A stretch of 64,000 nt of DNA from an uncultured Chloroflexota bacterium (GTDB lineage: Bacteria; Chloroflexota; Anaerolineae; Aggregatilineales; Phototrophicaceae): NCBI GenBank assembly GCA_937974245.1, contig CALJKV010000103.1, positions 1 through 64,000 of the forward strand, given 5' to 3'. The notes below the pieces were generated by a model. The model was not told the DNA's origin and made no database searches. It saw only the letters and a program-made list of their open reading frames with translations. A program made the position numbers and the translations under genes. Position 1 is the stretch's first letter. Every line of letters begins with the position of its first letter. Of the stretch, positions 56,561 to 64,000 are shown in pieces.

Positions 56561-58489
56561 ATGCGCCCCAATCAGATTGAGCGCCAGTTGAGTCGTTTAC
56601 TGCTGCAAGTGACCAAACCGGGACGCTATGTAGGTGGTGAATTTAACAGTGTGACGAAAGATTGGGATTCTACCGATTTTAGAGTTGCGCTGGCCTTCCC
56701 CGATACGTATGACCTGGGTATGTCGAACCTGGGTATCATGATCCTGTACGAGCAAATCAATCAGCAGGAGGATATGCTGGCGGAGCGCGTTTTCAGCCCG
56801 TGGATAGATATGGAAGACCTGATGCGGCGCGATGGTATTCCCCTGTTTTCGCTGGAAAACAAGCGATCTATCCGCGAGTTTGATCTACTTGGTATCAGCT
56901 TACCCTATGAGCAGTTGTATACCAATGTGCTGAACCTGCTTGACCTGGCCGGGATGCCGGTACGCAGTGACGAACGCGATGAGTCGTACCCGGTGGTCAT
57001 TGCTGGTGGTCATGCCTGTTACAATCCGGAACCGATGAGCGACTTTATTGATGCCTTCGTGATTGGGGAGGGCGAGGAAATTATCGTGGAAATTGCCCGC
57101 ACGCTCCAGATGCTGCGCGGCAGTACTCGTGCGGCGCAGTTGAAGGCACTGGCCGGGATCCAGGGCGTCTATGTGCCGCGTTTCTACGATGTGGCCTATA
57201 ACCCGGATGGTACGATAGCCGACGTGCAGTCGAATGCGGCGGAAGCTCCAGCACGGGTGTTGAAGCGGATTGTGCCGGTACTGCCGAAACCGTTCACGCA
57301 CTTTCTGGTGCCGAATATTGATACAGTACACAACCGCGCCCCGATTGAGATTATGCGCGGCTGCACGCGTGGCTGCCGCTTTTGCCATGCCGGGATGATT
57401 ACACGTCCAGTGCGGGAGCGCCCAGTGGCGGAGATTGTTGCCGCGATAGGGGAAGTCGTCGCCAGCACCGGCTTTGAGGAGATCAGCCTGTTGAGTTTGT
57501 CGTCGTCGGATTACCGCTGGGTGAATGAACTGTGCGATGCGGTTCACGAGGTCTATGGCGAATCGGGTATGACACTAAGTCTGCCCAGCCTGCGTATCGA
57601 AAGCACTAGCGCCGACCTGCTCGATAAACTGGGCGATACTCGGCGCAGCGGATTCACCTTTGCGCCCGAAGCCGCGACGGAACGGATGCGCGAGATTATC
57701 AATAAGGCCGTGCCGGATGACCAGGTACTGGAGGCAGCACGGGCAGTGTATTCACGCGGCTGGCGAACGATCAAGCTCTATTTCATGATCGGTCACCCGG
57801 AAGAATCGCTGGACGACGTGCAGGCAATAGTCAACCTGTGTAAAGCAGTGCTGTATGAAGGGCGCAAGATTATGGGGAAAAAGGCCAACGTGAACGTGGG
57901 CGTCAGTACATTTATTCCCAAGCCGCATACGCCTTTCCAGTGGGTGCCGCAGGAGGCAACCACCCTGGTTGATGAGAAACTGCGGCTGCTCAAAGACCAA
58001 CTACGCGGCCAGGGCTTACACCTGCGTTGGAATGACATCGAATCAAGTGAATTTGAGGGTTTCCTGAGCCGGGGAGACCGGCGTATCGGGCGGGTTATCC
58101 AGCGGGCGTGGGAGATGGGCTGCAAGTTCGATGCCTGGAGCGACCAGCATTTTCATGATCGTTGGCTGGCCGCCTTTCAGGAGGCCGGGCTGTCCCCATT
58201 CTTTTATACCGAACGGGAGCGCGATATTGATGAGACATTTCCCTGGGATCACATTGACGCAGCGGTACACAAGAAGTTCCTGCGTGAAGACTACCTGATG
58301 AGTATTAAGGGTGAAACACGGGTGGATTGCCGGGATCGCTGTTTCGCGTGTGGTATCCTGCCAAAATTCAAGGATGTGCGGGCAGAGACCGAAGAACTCG
58401 CATGGGAATGCCCACCGGTCAAGCCGATCAGCGCCCGCAAACGGACGAGCGACGCCGAACGTGTGTCGAACGTTGCGTTGCTGCCCTGA
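56561..58489 (+). CDS. TIGR03960-type radical SAM protein
   Basis: A 642-residue enzyme with an N-terminal B12-binding-like region (about 40-190, including LGMSNLGIMILYE and GISLPYEQLYTNVLNLLDLAG), then the radical SAM domain with the cluster motif CTRGCRFC (CX3CX2C). The C-terminal motif CRDRCFAC may hold a further site. The reaction is unknown. The ATG at 56561 has GAGGG seven bases upstream; earlier in-frame codons are less likely. Its usual partner, a DUF2344 protein, is encoded at 40829-41512 instead of being fused. A strong terminator follows. Confidence 0.93.
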   Translation: MRPNQIERQLSRLLLQVTKPGRYVGGEFNSVTKDWDSTDFRVALAFPDTYDLGMSNLGIMILYEQINQQEDMLAERVFSPWIDMEDLMRRDGIPLFSLENKRSIREFDLLGISLPYEQLYTNVLNLLDLAGMPVRSDERDESYPVVIAGGHACYNPEPMSDFIDAFVIGEGEEIIVEIARTLQMLRGSTRAAQLKALAGIQGVYVPRFYDVAYNPDGTIADVQSNAAEAPARVLKRIVPVLPKPFTHFLVPNIDTVHNRAPIEIMRGCTRGCRFCHAGMITRPVRERPVAEIVAAIGEVVASTGFEEISLLSLSSSDYRWVNELCDAVHEVYGESGMTLSLPSLRIESTSADLLDKLGDTRRSGFTFAPEAATERMREIINKAVPDDQVLEAARAVYSRGWRTIKLYFMIGHPEESLDDVQAIVNLCKAVLYEGRKIMGKKANVNVGVSTFIPKPHTPFQWVPQEATTLVDEKLRLLKDQLRGQGLHLRWNDIESSEFEGFLSRGDRRIGRVIQRAWEMGCKFDAWSDQHFHDRWLAAFQEAGLSPFFYTERERDIDETFPWDHIDAAVHKKFLREDYLMSIKGETRVDCRDRCFACGILPKFKDVRAETEELAWECPPVKPISARKRTSDAERVSNVALLP

Positions 58490-58540
58490 CGGTCAAAATG
58501 GAACCTCGAAAGAAATCCAACAAAATAGCCAGAACTCGTA

Positions 58541-58566
58541 GGGGCGCACCGCCGTGCGCCCCTTTT
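58541..58566. terminator. Strong terminator hairpin of the GTAGGGGC type
   Basis: GGGGCGCAC pairs perfectly with GTGCGCCCC around a CGCC loop, followed by TTTT. It lies between the radical SAM gene and the convergent LCP gene. It shares its first word with the hairpin at 32501. Confidence 0.85.
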
Positions 58567-58578
58567 GAAAACACAAGG

Positions 58579-59478
58579 CTACTCAAAGCGCCCCTCTAAC
58601 CAGGGCGCAATCGCCTCATAATTCGGCACGGCGTAACCAGATGCTGTTCCCAGAATGTAGTCCCGGTTGACGACCAGTTGGTTAAAACGCCCGGCGTTGA
58701 GTGCCATTGGCGGGGCGATTGCCAGGATATCGCCGATTGTGAGGTTCGTATCCATCGCGCTGCTGAGAATGCGCCAGGCTTCCGGCCAGTAACGCGGGTT
58801 ACGCAGTTTGTCACTGAGTGCCGCAAGTACCTGCTGCTGCCGACTGGCGCGGTGATAATCGTCGTCGGCGTGGCGGGTGCGTGCGTAGATCAGCGCTCGC
58901 TCGCCGTCCATGTACTGGTAGCCGGACTCGAAACGCACCTGGATCGTTCCTCCGTCGGGCGCGGGATAGACGTCATCCACGATCACGCGCTCCACGTCTA
59001 TCATGATCCCCCCCACTGCGTTTATAAGGGCGACAAATCCCTTAAAATCCAGCCGCAGGTAACGATCCGTTTCAATACTGAAATTTTGGAAAATGCTGGC
59101 CGCCAGCAGTGCCGGGCCGCCCCCGGTTTCTTCCTGTTCACCCAACACATTAATTGTGTTGATGCGCTGCATCCCGTAACCCGGCACATCTAAAAACAGG
59201 TCACGCGGCAAGGAAAGCAGGTTGACTTCCAAACGCGCCGGGTCTACGCCCAGGAGCAGGATAGCGTCGGTGCGCCCGGCGAAACTCTCGTCGCTTCGGT
59301 CATCCAGGCCGAGAATGAGAATATCCAGGTGGGGCGGGGGGAACACCAGGTACAGGACGGTGCTGAAACCCGTGCAGAAGAAGGCAGCTAATGCCAGCAT
59401 CAACAGCAGTAGCCCGATTCTTCCGCGTTTATTCGATTGCTTGTAGTGTGTTGTTACTTGTTGAATGAGCTGCTGCAT
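58579..59478 (-). CDS. LytR-CpsA-Psr (LCP) family protein, second copy
   Basis: A 299-residue protein with one membrane helix (about 20-46) and an extracellular LCP domain. Visible: ILILGLDDRSDE, GRTDAILLLGVDP, LSLPRDLFLDVPG, LDFKGFVALINAVGG and ERALIYARTRHADDDYHRASRQQQ. It lacks the long Pro-rich tail of the copy at 34424. The two copies may attach different polymers or act redundantly. It follows a lipoprotein gene by twelve bases on the minus strand, so the two form one operon. Confidence 0.93.
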   Translation of the reverse strand: MQQLIQQVTTHYKQSNKRGRIGLLLLMLALAAFFCTGFSTVLYLVFPPPHLDILILGLDDRSDESFAGRTDAILLLGVDPARLEVNLLSLPRDLFLDVPGYGMQRINTINVLGEQEETGGGPALLAASIFQNFSIETDRYLRLDFKGFVALINAVGGIMIDVERVIVDDVYPAPDGGTIQVRFESGYQYMDGERALIYARTRHADDDYHRASRQQQVLAALSDKLRNPRYWPEAWRILSSAMDTNLTIGDILAIAPPMALNAGRFNQLVVNRDYILGTASGYAVPNYEAIAPWLEGRFE

Positions 59479-59490
59479 AATAGCCTATCG

Positions 59491-60411
59491 CTAAAATCCG
59501 CCGTGACTTTCGTAGCGCCGCCAGTCGTTGCCGCCCGGCAGTAGGGCGAGGATTCCACCCCGTGTATCGTTCATGTAGATTGAGCCATCCGCGCCGGTTT
59601 GCACCTGAATCGTGTAGGGTGTCTCATACTCGCTGACCGCCCACCCCAGGCGCTGCTGCATGGTGAAATCGCTGCGCCATAACAGGCCGAATCCGCGACG
59701 TGGCTGCCAGGTATAAGGCGGTGGATTGTTGAAGGCTGGGTCAGTTTCCAGCATACCGTCTTCGAAACGATCATTCAGGACCTGCCAGCGGGGTAGGTTG
59801 TTGCTGTCAAACAGTACATAAATCGCGTCTTGCTGCTGTACCCAAACCATCAGGCCGTTCTGGAACTGGTGAACTGCGCCATTGGTAATCAGTGGTGGAT
59901 TCAGCGGGCAGGTAGTCGGAATCGGCTGGCTGAAAAACCAGGGCGACCCACAGTTTAGTGGCGTCCCGGCGATGTTACCCGGCAAACCGGGCAGTGGCGT
60001 GGTTAGTTGGAATCCAGAAGTCGGGAAGACCAGAGATGGCACGAAGATCACCGCCGTCGGCGTGGGCAGCGGGGTGGCCGTGTTGGTGGCTGTAGAGGTG
60101 GGTGTTTGGGTTGGGGTTTTGCTGGGCGGCAATGTGGGCGTAATGAGAGCAAAACCAGGCTGCACACTTGCCAGTAGCGTGACGCCGACTTCCGCCGAAG
60201 TGACAACCGGGATGAACAGCGGTGACGGTGTAGGACTGAGAAAGCGCGTGGGAGCGGGCGTCGTCGGTGCCAGGGTCGAATCCTGGACGAGCCGAGGGCC
60301 GGTATCCTGTCGGTTGGGACTGCACGACGCTACCAGAATGGGAACAAGGATGAAAACACACCATACCCACAGGAAGCGTTGATCTGGATAGGCCAGTGTA
60401 TTTTTACGCAT
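59491..60411 (-). CDS. Lipoprotein with Thr/Pro-rich stalk
   Basis: A 306-residue protein with a lipoprotein signal (basic start, hydrophobic FLWVWCVFILVPILV, lipobox VASC with the lipidated Cys). A Thr/Pro-rich segment (about 40-130, with TPTQTPTSTATNTATPLPTP) forms a likely surface stalk. The C-terminal 150 residues form a folded domain rich in Trp and Tyr (WFFSQPIPTTCPLNP, NGLMVWVQQQDAIYVLFD). The function is unknown. It is upstream of the second LCP gene in the same operon, so a role in wall or surface polymer handling is possible. Start: ATG at 60411; the longer frame adds no signal. Confidence 0.8.
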   Translation of the reverse strand: MRKNTLAYPDQRFLWVWCVFILVPILVASCSPNRQDTGPRLVQDSTLAPTTPAPTRFLSPTPSPLFIPVVTSAEVGVTLLASVQPGFALITPTLPPSKTPTQTPTSTATNTATPLPTPTAVIFVPSLVFPTSGFQLTTPLPGLPGNIAGTPLNCGSPWFFSQPIPTTCPLNPPLITNGAVHQFQNGLMVWVQQQDAIYVLFDSNNLPRWQVLNDRFEDGMLETDPAFNNPPPYTWQPRRGFGLLWRSDFTMQQRLGWAVSEYETPYTIQVQTGADGSIYMNDTRGGILALLPGGNDWRRYESHGGF

Positions 60412-60529
60412 AAGACACCACTGAATCTTCCGGTTGACAAGCGGCACTTGTATAATTAGCCTAAATGCCTTAATGGATGTATGCTAATAGTAAATCACCG
60501 CCCTGGGAATGGCAACGGAGAAACAACGA

Positions 60530-60919
60530 ATGGCAAAGCGGCGCAAAAATACCCAGTATCGGCAGTCGAGCGCACCCCGCGTGCCGGGTAAGAGCACACG
60601 TGAAGCGCAAATCGAACGTATGACCTGGTTCTTTCTGGTCTTGATTTTCGCCTTGGTGCAGCTTCTATCAGATAACAGTACGGTTACGCTGCCGGGATGG
60701 TTTGTGCCGATGGCTGGGTCGGTTGTCCTGCTGGGTTCGGGTCTCTACCAGTACTCCCGCCGTTACCGGGTCAGCCCGGTAACGTGGTTGGGTGGGGCGC
60801 TGCTGCTGTTTTTTGTGATTTTGAATCTATACGCCAATTTTAACCGTTCTTTTGTTGGAGAATCGTTGTTGGTGTTTGCGGGGGTCATCCTTGCCGGGTT
60901 GTTGACCGGCGAGACGTAG
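60530..60919 (+). CDS. Small three-helix membrane protein
   Basis: A 129-residue protein with a basic N-terminus (KRRKNTQYRQ) and three hydrophobic segments: WFFLVLIFALVQLLS, WFVPMAGSVVLLGSGLYQY and WLGGALLLFFVILNLY, then a final helix VFAGVILAGLLTG. The ATG at 60530 has GGAG nine bases upstream and is preferred to 60509. No family was recognised. It lies between divergent lipoprotein and PucR-type genes. Confidence 0.72.
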   Translation: MAKRRKNTQYRQSSAPRVPGKSTREAQIERMTWFFLVLIFALVQLLSDNSTVTLPGWFVPMAGSVVLLGSGLYQYSRRYRVSPVTWLGGALLLFFVILNLYANFNRSFVGESLLVFAGVILAGLLTGET

Positions 60920-61003
60920 GCTGGATTTTGGATTTCTGACAGATTTTGCCTGAGCAGCGGTACGCCGCCTGATGATGGCATAGGAAGAAGCGGTTTAATT
61001 GGG

Positions 61004-62644
61004 ATGATAGATGTGAATAGCGCAATCACAGTTGAAGATGTTCGCAAACAGGCGCTGCCGCTTGGTACCCGTTTAGCGGCTGGCACTGGCTCGCTCAATC
61101 ACTCGGTTTCGTGGGTCACGGTGATCTACCCGGAACAGAAAGCTACCCCGAAAACGTTGCAGCGTGGTGAGATGATTCTCGTCGCAGAGCCGGAACGCGG
61201 TGTACAGCGTGCCACACCGGATATTGATATTATCCGCTGGGCATCGGAAAAACAGGCGTCCGCCGTTGTCTTGAGCCAGAACGCCAGCCCGACTGCGTTA
61301 GCCGAAGCCAATGCCTTCGGGATGCCGCTCCTGATTTTGCCGCCAGGCAGCCATATCCGCCTGGTGGAAAAAGCGGTGGTGAGCCTGCTTGTAGACCGAA
61401 AAGGTCAGTTGGAGCGTCGCGCCGCGCAAATCTATCGCCAGTTGACGCAGATTTCCTCTCAGAATGAGGGTATTTCGGAACTGGTTGCGGCGATTTCCCG
61501 GCTGACGAATAAAGCAGTGATCGTGCAGGATAAGACGCTTCGGATTATGGATATGACCGTCCAGCCGCAGTTTATTGAGTCCTGGGAGGATGTTGAAACA
61601 TTTCTGCGAGACTTTTATAACCTGCCGGTTGAATTGCAGGACCGCCACCGGGTGAGCGAGATTGAGAACCCGGCGCTGCTTCAGTCGCTGCCGTCTCCGG
61701 GGCTGGCGCGGTTGGTCTGCGCGATTGTGACCAACAATATCGGGCGAGGCTATCTTTCGATTGTGGGTACAGATGTTGAGTTGGATGATATTGACCTGTT
61801 GGCAGCTGAGTACGGCGCGGCAGCCTGCGCACTGGAGATGGCGAAGGCGAAAGCTATCAGCGAGACCGAAAAGCGGCTGCGTGGTACGTTTCTTGATCGC
61901 TTGCTGTTAGGGGATGTCAACTATCAGGAAGCCATTCGCCAGGGAGAGCGTTTCGAACATGATATGACGCGCATTCATGCGGCGGTGGTGCTTTCCTGGC
62001 AGGGTGACGAGACACCCTCGCTGCGGCGGTTGGAAACGCTGGTCAATAATGTGGCCGGGGGGCATGACGTGCTGGTCTGGCAGCGTGAAAAAGAGAAACA
62101 AATCCTAGTTTTCCATGCGACAGATGCGAAAGACCCGGTGGATACCAGTCTGAGCCTGGCAAAGCTGCTGACACAGGAAGTCCATCGGCGGCACCCCGGT
62201 ACAAAAGTGGCGATTGGGGTTGGGCAACCAGCGCGGGAAATTGGCCACTGGCGTTCGAGCTATGAAGATGCCCAAAAAGCATTGAACCTGGCGATCCGTT
62301 TGCAGACCGATACCCCGTTATATATTGGTGATCTGGGTGTGTACCAGCTTTTGCAGGGGCTATCTGAGCGCGAGAAGCTGATGACATTTTGCACAAAAAC
62401 CCTGGGTTCGTTGGAGGATTATGACCTGCGGCAGCACGCCGACCTCGTGAAAACGCTGGACGCCTTTTTCACCTGTCATGGGAATTTGAGCCAGACTGCC
62501 GAGATGTTGATTGTGCATCGGAACACACTGCTTTACCGGATGAACCGAATTAACGAAATCGCTGAAATTGACATCAACCGGCCTGAAACCCGTTTGGCGC
62601 TGCACCTGGCCCTGACGATACGTAAGCTGTTGGGCAGCCGTTAA
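61004..62644 (+). CDS. PucR-family transcriptional regulator
   Basis: A 546-residue regulator. The N-terminal PucR-like domain starts ITVEDVRKQALPLGTRLAAG and includes RGEMILV. A coiled segment and a middle GAF/GGDEF-like part follow. The C-terminal HTH_30 domain reads GNLSQTAEMLIVHRNTLLYRMNRI, a clear signature of CdaR/PucR proteins. Members sense purine or nucleoside-related metabolites or act on sugar-acid operons. The gene is alone on its strand, with glutamate synthase next. Possible targets in this window are the nucleoside importer or psuG, but no site supports that. Confidence 0.92.
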   Translation: MIDVNSAITVEDVRKQALPLGTRLAAGTGSLNHSVSWVTVIYPEQKATPKTLQRGEMILVAEPERGVQRATPDIDIIRWASEKQASAVVLSQNASPTALAEANAFGMPLLILPPGSHIRLVEKAVVSLLVDRKGQLERRAAQIYRQLTQISSQNEGISELVAAISRLTNKAVIVQDKTLRIMDMTVQPQFIESWEDVETFLRDFYNLPVELQDRHRVSEIENPALLQSLPSPGLARLVCAIVTNNIGRGYLSIVGTDVELDDIDLLAAEYGAAACALEMAKAKAISETEKRLRGTFLDRLLLGDVNYQEAIRQGERFEHDMTRIHAAVVLSWQGDETPSLRRLETLVNNVAGGHDVLVWQREKEKQILVFHATDAKDPVDTSLSLAKLLTQEVHRRHPGTKVAIGVGQPAREIGHWRSSYEDAQKALNLAIRLQTDTPLYIGDLGVYQLLQGLSEREKLMTFCTKTLGSLEDYDLRQHADLVKTLDAFFTCHGNLSQTAEMLIVHRNTLLYRMNRINEIAEIDINRPETRLALHLALTIRKLLGSR

Positions 62645-62793
62645 GTCAATTTTTGTGTAGCTTGCATAAAAAATACATCTGTTTTTAGGTTGAATTGACG
62701 GTAAAAATGACCACCTCGGTCTGTTTTGCGTGCCACCTATTCATACTGCACAAAAATTCAGGCAGCATTATACTCCATATTGCCTAATTCAGA

Positions 62794-62807
62794 GCGGATT
62801 AATCCGC
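62794..62807. promoter_or_regulatory. Perfect 14-base palindrome upstream of gltB
   Basis: GCGGATTAATCCGC is a perfect palindrome. It lies about 180 bases before the gltB start and could be an operator for that gene or for the PucR-type gene upstream. Confidence 0.35.
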
Positions 62808-62906
62808 GATCATCCCCCGCCTCCTCCCTGTGAGTACACGGCCTGTGAAGGATGCATAAGCGAATCCCCCAATTTTCGTGCAGTATGTTTTATGCGTGTC
62901 TGATAA

Positions 62907-62924
62907 ATTCCACTTATATGGAAT
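62907..62924. promoter_or_regulatory. Inverted repeat upstream of gltB
   Basis: ATTCCA and TGGAAT flank six bases (CTTATA). The site is 64-81 bases before the start codon, a normal place for a regulator. Confidence 0.35.
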
Positions 62925-62987
62925 CGATTTTCCAACCGCATTTGTGCCATTTGTCCGATAATCTACCAGTTTAGGCAGGGGGAGAAT

Positions 62988-64000
62988 ATGGAAGACTCGA
63001 GATTGCCTCAGGATATTGCTGCATTTCTCCACCCGATTGATCGCAATGAACGTGATGCCTGTGCCTTGAGTTGTGCGGTTCGCAAAGGCGGACAACCGAC
63101 GCATGGCAACGTCAAGCGCACGATTGAGGCGCTGTCGCGAATGGGCCATCGCAGCGGTTTCATTGATGGTGAGGGGGATGGCGTGGGGATTCTGACGGAT
63201 ATCCCGCGCCAATTGTGGATGAAGAAACTGGCGGCTTCCCGCTTGCCATCTGCGCTGGCAACAAACCCGGATTTCTGGGTAGCACATCTGATGATTCCGG
63301 CGGAACAGCGTCCTCAGTCAGTCGAGATCAAGAGCCGCATTGTGCAGGTGCTGAGCGAGGCCGGTTTGGAAGTCCTGATCGCCAGGCAGGCGGATGTGCG
63401 CAGCTACGAATTAGGGCCGCACGCTGCCCGGAATGAGCCGGATTTCTGGCAGATTGCGGGCATTCGTGGCGCGGTTATGGCCGAGAACCTAGAATCCTAC
63501 CTGTTTAACATGCAGGTTCGCCTGGAAAGTGACTTTGGCGTGCATTTTCCGTCATTTTCAACCCACAGCGCGGTTTATAAGGTACAAGGCACTGCGGAAA
63601 TTCTCCGGCGTTACTATCCAGAACTACGTGACCCGACTTTTGCTTCGACCGTCACCCTCGGCCATGCTCGTTACAGCACCAACACCAACCCGATTTTCGA
63701 GCGTGTGCAACCCTTCTGTTTATTGGGACACAACGGAGAGTTCAACACAATTTCAAGATTTCGCATGGAATCGGCCATGCTCGGTATTGAGCTTGACCCG
63801 GATAACTCTGACTCACAGGATGTAGACCGGGCACTGCATACGCTGGTGCACAACTTTGGGCTGGACTTGATCGAAGCGATGGAACTGGTGTTCCCGCCGC
63901 ATGATCATGACCTGGTGCAGCATGTGGATTCTATCCAGCAGATGTATGCTCAGATGCGGCGCAGTTTTGGCCCGTTCGCGCAGGGACCGGCGGCGCTGGC
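62988..64000 (+). CDS. gltB: Glutamate synthase large subunit, N-terminal part (cut by window end)
   Basis: The frame is open from the ATG at 62988 (GGGGAG just upstream) to the end of the window, 337 complete codons. It is the class II glutamine amidotransferase domain that frees ammonia from glutamine for glutamate synthesis. The nucleophile is probably Cys25 in ERDACALSC, with a short propeptide before it. Other marks are MGHRSG and GDGVGILTDIP near residues 55-75, TLGHARYSTNTNP and LLGHNGEFNT near 225-250. The ACALS start differs from the common ACGVG. Synthase and FMN domains would lie beyond the window; a stand-alone amidotransferase-domain protein remains possible. Confidence 0.85.
   Translation, partial: MEDSRLPQDIAAFLHPIDRNERDACALSCAVRKGGQPTHGNVKRTIEALSRMGHRSGFIDGEGDGVGILTDIPRQLWMKKLAASRLPSALATNPDFWVAHLMIPAEQRPQSVEIKSRIVQVLSEAGLEVLIARQADVRSYELGPHAARNEPDFWQIAGIRGAVMAENLESYLFNMQVRLESDFGVHFPSFSTHSAVYKVQGTAEILRRYYPELRDPTFASTVTLGHARYSTNTNPIFERVQPFCLLGHNGEFNTISRFRMESAMLGIELDPDNSDSQDVDRALHTLVHNFGLDLIEAMELVFPPHDHDLVQHVDSIQQMYAQMRRSFGPFAQGPAAL

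Larger units (their letters stand above)
62645..62987. other. Intergenic region upstream of gltB
   Basis: About 340 bases with no credible gene. It holds two inverted repeats (listed separately) and a TATACT at 62769-62774 without a clear -35 box. No riboswitch or RNA gene was recognised. Confidence 0.6.

Noticed and set aside
60434..60456. TTGACA and TATAAT close together upstream of the small membrane protein.
   Set aside because: The spacer is only 11 bases, too short for a standard sigma-70 promoter, although the TATAAT alone may be used.

Overview
The window looks like a chromosomal stretch from a Chloroflexota bacterium, probably Anaerolineae-like. This is inferred from gene content: a DUF2344 protein separate from its radical-SAM partner, Thr/Glu/Pro-rich secreted proteins, a Gld-type exporter cassette with a DUF4340 protein, two LCP proteins and many lineage-style paralogues. 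No rRNA, tRNA, CRISPR array, insertion sequence or prophage was found. Most of the window is ordinary housekeeping sequence with compact, often translationally coupled operons.

Layout. 1-7 kb: a TPR protein, then a purine-nucleoside-type (BMP/NupOPQ-like) ABC importer whose two permeases are unusually enlarged. 7-10 kb: a DedA protein, a DUF368 protein and TrmB with an extra C-terminal domain. The first two belong to the two families known to recycle undecaprenyl phosphate. 10-16 kb (minus strand): ammonium transporter, small unknown protein, cytochrome P450 under a strong palindromic operator candidate, alpha/beta hydrolase, and a MurA paralogue lacking key active-site residues. 16-20 kb: GldA/GldF/GldG/DUF4340 exporter operon. 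20-25 kb: primary sigma factor, toast-rack membrane protein, GNAT, 7TM-GAF sensor. 25-33 kb: S1-domain protein behind a perfect consensus promoter, FtsK, NAD-dependent epimerase, unknown protein, and UvrB behind a LexA-type box. 32.5-36 kb: a catalytically degenerate tyrosine-recombinase-fold protein, a LipM-like octanoyltransferase, an LCP protein and a 6S-like structured RNA candidate. 36-41.5 kb: ureohydrolase-fold protein, AspS, SRAP peptidase, small membrane proteins, DUF2344 protein.

41.7-53.5 kb is one gene of about 3,938 codons. It encodes a secreted subtilisin-like protease followed by a beta-helix region and about 15 diverged beta-rich repeats, nearly all carrying a cysteine pair. 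This is the most striking object in the window. 53.6-64 kb: PsuG with an unusual PfkB-type kinase (pseudouridine breakdown), a 56-residue C2H2 zinc-finger protein, a Roadblock-like protein, a TIGR03960-type radical SAM protein, a second LCP protein with a lipoprotein, a PucR-type regulator and the start of a glutamate synthase large subunit cut by the window edge.

Together the genes cover cell-envelope building (LCP proteins, MurA-like, DedA/DUF368), nucleoside handling (ABC importer, PsuG/kinase, PucR), core information processing (SigA, AspS, TrmB, S1, UvrB, FtsK) and a giant exported protease that probably acts at the cell surface. Start sites below were chosen from ribosome-binding sites read in the sequence. 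Family assignments come from recognised motifs, not from database searches.
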